18,853 nucleotides of DNA, taken from positions 1 to 18,853 of the forward strand of contig JAWUYB010000048.1 in the NCBI GenBank assembly GCA_034111025.1. Direction: 5' to 3'. Origin of the DNA: CAJXJP01 sp034111025 (GTDB taxonomy: Bacteria; Patescibacteriota; Gracilibacteria; BD1-5; UBA6164). Under the pieces are notes generated by a model that did not search any database, was not told the DNA's origin, and saw only the letters and a list, made by a program, of their open reading frames with translations. Below are positions 17,522 to 18,853 of the stretch, piece after piece; within the stretch, counting starts at the first letter, position 1, and each line of letters opens with the position of its first letter. The translations under genes were made by a program, and so were the position numbers.

Positions 17522-18853
17522 ATGATTAAAAAAGCCTTTACACTTGTAGAACTTATTGTAGTTATTACTATCCTAGCAGTTCTTGCAACTGTAGCCTTTA
17601 TATCATTTCAATGATATGGACAATCAGCCAGAGACTGAGTAAGACTATCAGATTTAAAAAATATGGAAAAAGTGATTTATCTTTATAAACTTACGAATAA
17701 TAAATATCCAACTCCAAATAATCCAACAAATATTACATATTCATGATCTATAGCGTGGACACAATGAGTATTCTGACAAACAGCTTATAGTAATAATACT
17801 AGTATGAGTAATGTACCAGTTGATCCTACTACATGATTAGAATATCCATATTCTAGAACTGCTAACTGACAAGAATACCAAATAGCTGCAGTGTTAGAAA
17901 ATCCAAGTGCCTCAAACTCAAGATCACAAACATTTGCATGAACACAAGAAGCAGAAGTATATGTAAGATGAAACTATAATGGTAAGTTCTTAAAAGTAAG
18001 AAAAGACGATACTATATATTTACTCTGAGTTCCAAGTATTCTAGCTGCAGAAATTACAAGTGTAGATGTTGATAATATACTTATAGAAATTCTCGCAAAT
18101 GAAAGACTGGTGTATAACGGACACAAGAACCTTCCTGCAAGTTTTTCATGATCAGTATACAATACCAATCCAACAGATTGATTTGATTTTACACCAAATC
18201 AAGTAATATTATTTGAATGAGATATAGATGATTTAGTAAATAATCAAGCAGAGAGAATTACCTTTCTAGATAATTTACAGGCAAACTATATATGATCTGT
18301 AATATCTACTGAGACTGATATTTCAGAATTACTTGAAGTAGATTCTAGTTGAAATTGAGAAGCAAGTAATTATGTAGCAAATGTTTTAAATAATACTTTA
18401 AAGACTAATATTCCAGTTGTTGCGATCATAAATAATGCAGTCAATAATATTCAATTTTATTCTAATGATTATAGTTATGCAGCCCTCAAGAGCGATGCTA
18501 CAGTCGTAACATGGTGATATTCTACTTATTGATGAGATTCATCAACGGTGAGTTGAGATTTAGTCAATGTAGAGAGTATAACTTCTAATGCTTATAGTTA
18601 TGCAGCCCTCAAGACTGACGGTACAGTCGTAACATGGTGAAGCGCTGATAATTGATGAGATTCATCAACGGTGAGTTGAGATTTAGTTAATGTAGAGAGT
18701 ATAACTTCTAATAATATTGAAGGTAATAGTTATGCAGCCATCAAGACTGACGCTACAGTCGTAACATGGTGAAATGCTGATAATTGATGAGATTCATCAA
18801 CGGTGAGTTGAGATTTAGTCAATGTAGAGAGTATAACTTCTAATGGTAGTAGT
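17522..18853 (+). CDS. Type IV pilin-like protein fused to RCC1-like repeats, 3' end cut by window
   Basis: A probable surface-exposed pilus or pseudopilus subunit with a repeat-bearing adhesive or binding part. The N-terminus MIKKA-FTLVELIVVITIL is a class III prepilin signal: prepilin peptidase should cut before Phe, and the key Glu5 is present. The pilin helix follows (GQSARDGVRLSDLKNMEKVIYLY, NNKYP) up to YQIAAVLE at about residue 125. A middle region (about 130-315) of unknown fold contains VRGNYNGKFLKVRKDDTIYLLGVPS. From residue 318 come RCC1-type repeats of 41-44 residues (SYAALKTDGTVVTWG...), usually beta-propeller blades. Three units are visible and the gene runs off the window after 444 codons. 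TGG-TGA pairs read Trp-Gly exactly where RCC1 has WG. ATG 17522 has no Shine-Dalgarno sequence. Confidence 0.9.
18473..18853 (+). repeat. Tandem near-identical DNA repeats encoding RCC1-like units
   Basis: The units begin at 18473, 18596 and 18728, with periods of 123 and 132 bp. The third is cut by the window end. Long stretches are identical at DNA level, for example GATTCATCAACGGTGAGTTG in all three. Differences cluster at a few positions (AGC/ACT, TAT TCT/AGC GCT/AAT GCT), plus a three-codon insert at the end of unit 2. Conservation at synonymous sites points to recent duplication or gene conversion. Confidence 0.92.

Noticed and set aside
17974..18168. 64-aa minus-strand ORF within the pilin-RCC1 gene
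   Set aside because: It is an antisense shadow; the plus-strand frame is continuous and has the pilin and RCC1 motifs.
18473..18853. Tandem repeats as a CRISPR array
   Set aside because: The period is above 120 bp, the units are coding throughout and there are no unique spacers between short repeats.
1..18853. tRNA, rRNA, insertion sequences or prophage genes
   Set aside because: I looked in all spacers and saw no cloverleaf, no transposase motif and no terminal repeats.

Overview
The window comes from an AT-rich bacterium that reads UGA as glycine (translation table 25), which points to the CPR/Patescibacteria lineages Absconditabacteria (SR1) or Gracilibacteria (BD1-5). Read with the standard code, every housekeeping gene breaks into short pieces. 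With UGA as Gly, each becomes one full-length gene, and the TGA codons fall on invariant family glycines: the ValRS HIGH box, the YchF and ABC P-loops, the ABC LSGG signature, the NAD kinase GGDG, and the DedA PG and AG motifs. Genuine stops are TAA in all complete genes except one TAG. TGG is used separately for Trp, often right beside TGA. Which of the two phyla this is cannot be settled from the window.

Layout. 1-2310: the 3' nearly complete part of topA (+) and its terminator. 2345-3107: a hypothetical gene and a tiny putatively secreted peptide (+), ended by a terminator. 3204-5908: valS (+) with terminator. 5909-6641: AT-rich spacer holding one small signal-peptide protein and a possible small RNA with a strong terminator. 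6703-7817: ychF (+). 7891-8211: a hypothetical gene (+) that converges, across a bidirectional terminator, on a minus-strand pair: dedA (upstream) and an RsmB/NOP RNA m5C methyltransferase (downstream). From a divergent promoter region near 10030-10114 a tight plus-strand operon runs to about 15600: secF, PH-domain membrane protein, ABC exporter, HIT protein, cis-prenyltransferase (uppS), trans-prenyl synthase, perhaps a 37-codon ORF. 15851-17316: nadK and clpP on the minus strand, separated by a terminator. 17522-end: the 5' part of a large surface protein joining a type IV pilin N-terminus to RCC1-like repeats (+).

How the genes fit together. Much of the window is core information processing (topA, valS, ychF, rRNA/tRNA methyltransferase, clpP, nadK). 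The 10129-15590 operon is envelope-directed: SecF for protein export, two membrane proteins, and two successive prenyl-chain enzymes that would make the undecaprenyl-type lipid carrier. The pilin-RCC1 fusion and the small exported proteins are the accessory, surface-directed part, plausible in an episymbiont that must bind a host cell.

Most interesting points: UGA recoding at catalytic positions; a methyltransferase gene that nearly avoids TGA next to a gene that prefers it; the pilin-RCC1 fusion with near-identical DNA repeats; a terminator-like hairpin between divergent clpP and pilin genes with no gene in front of it; a structured leader before dedA; and the near absence of Shine-Dalgarno sequences.
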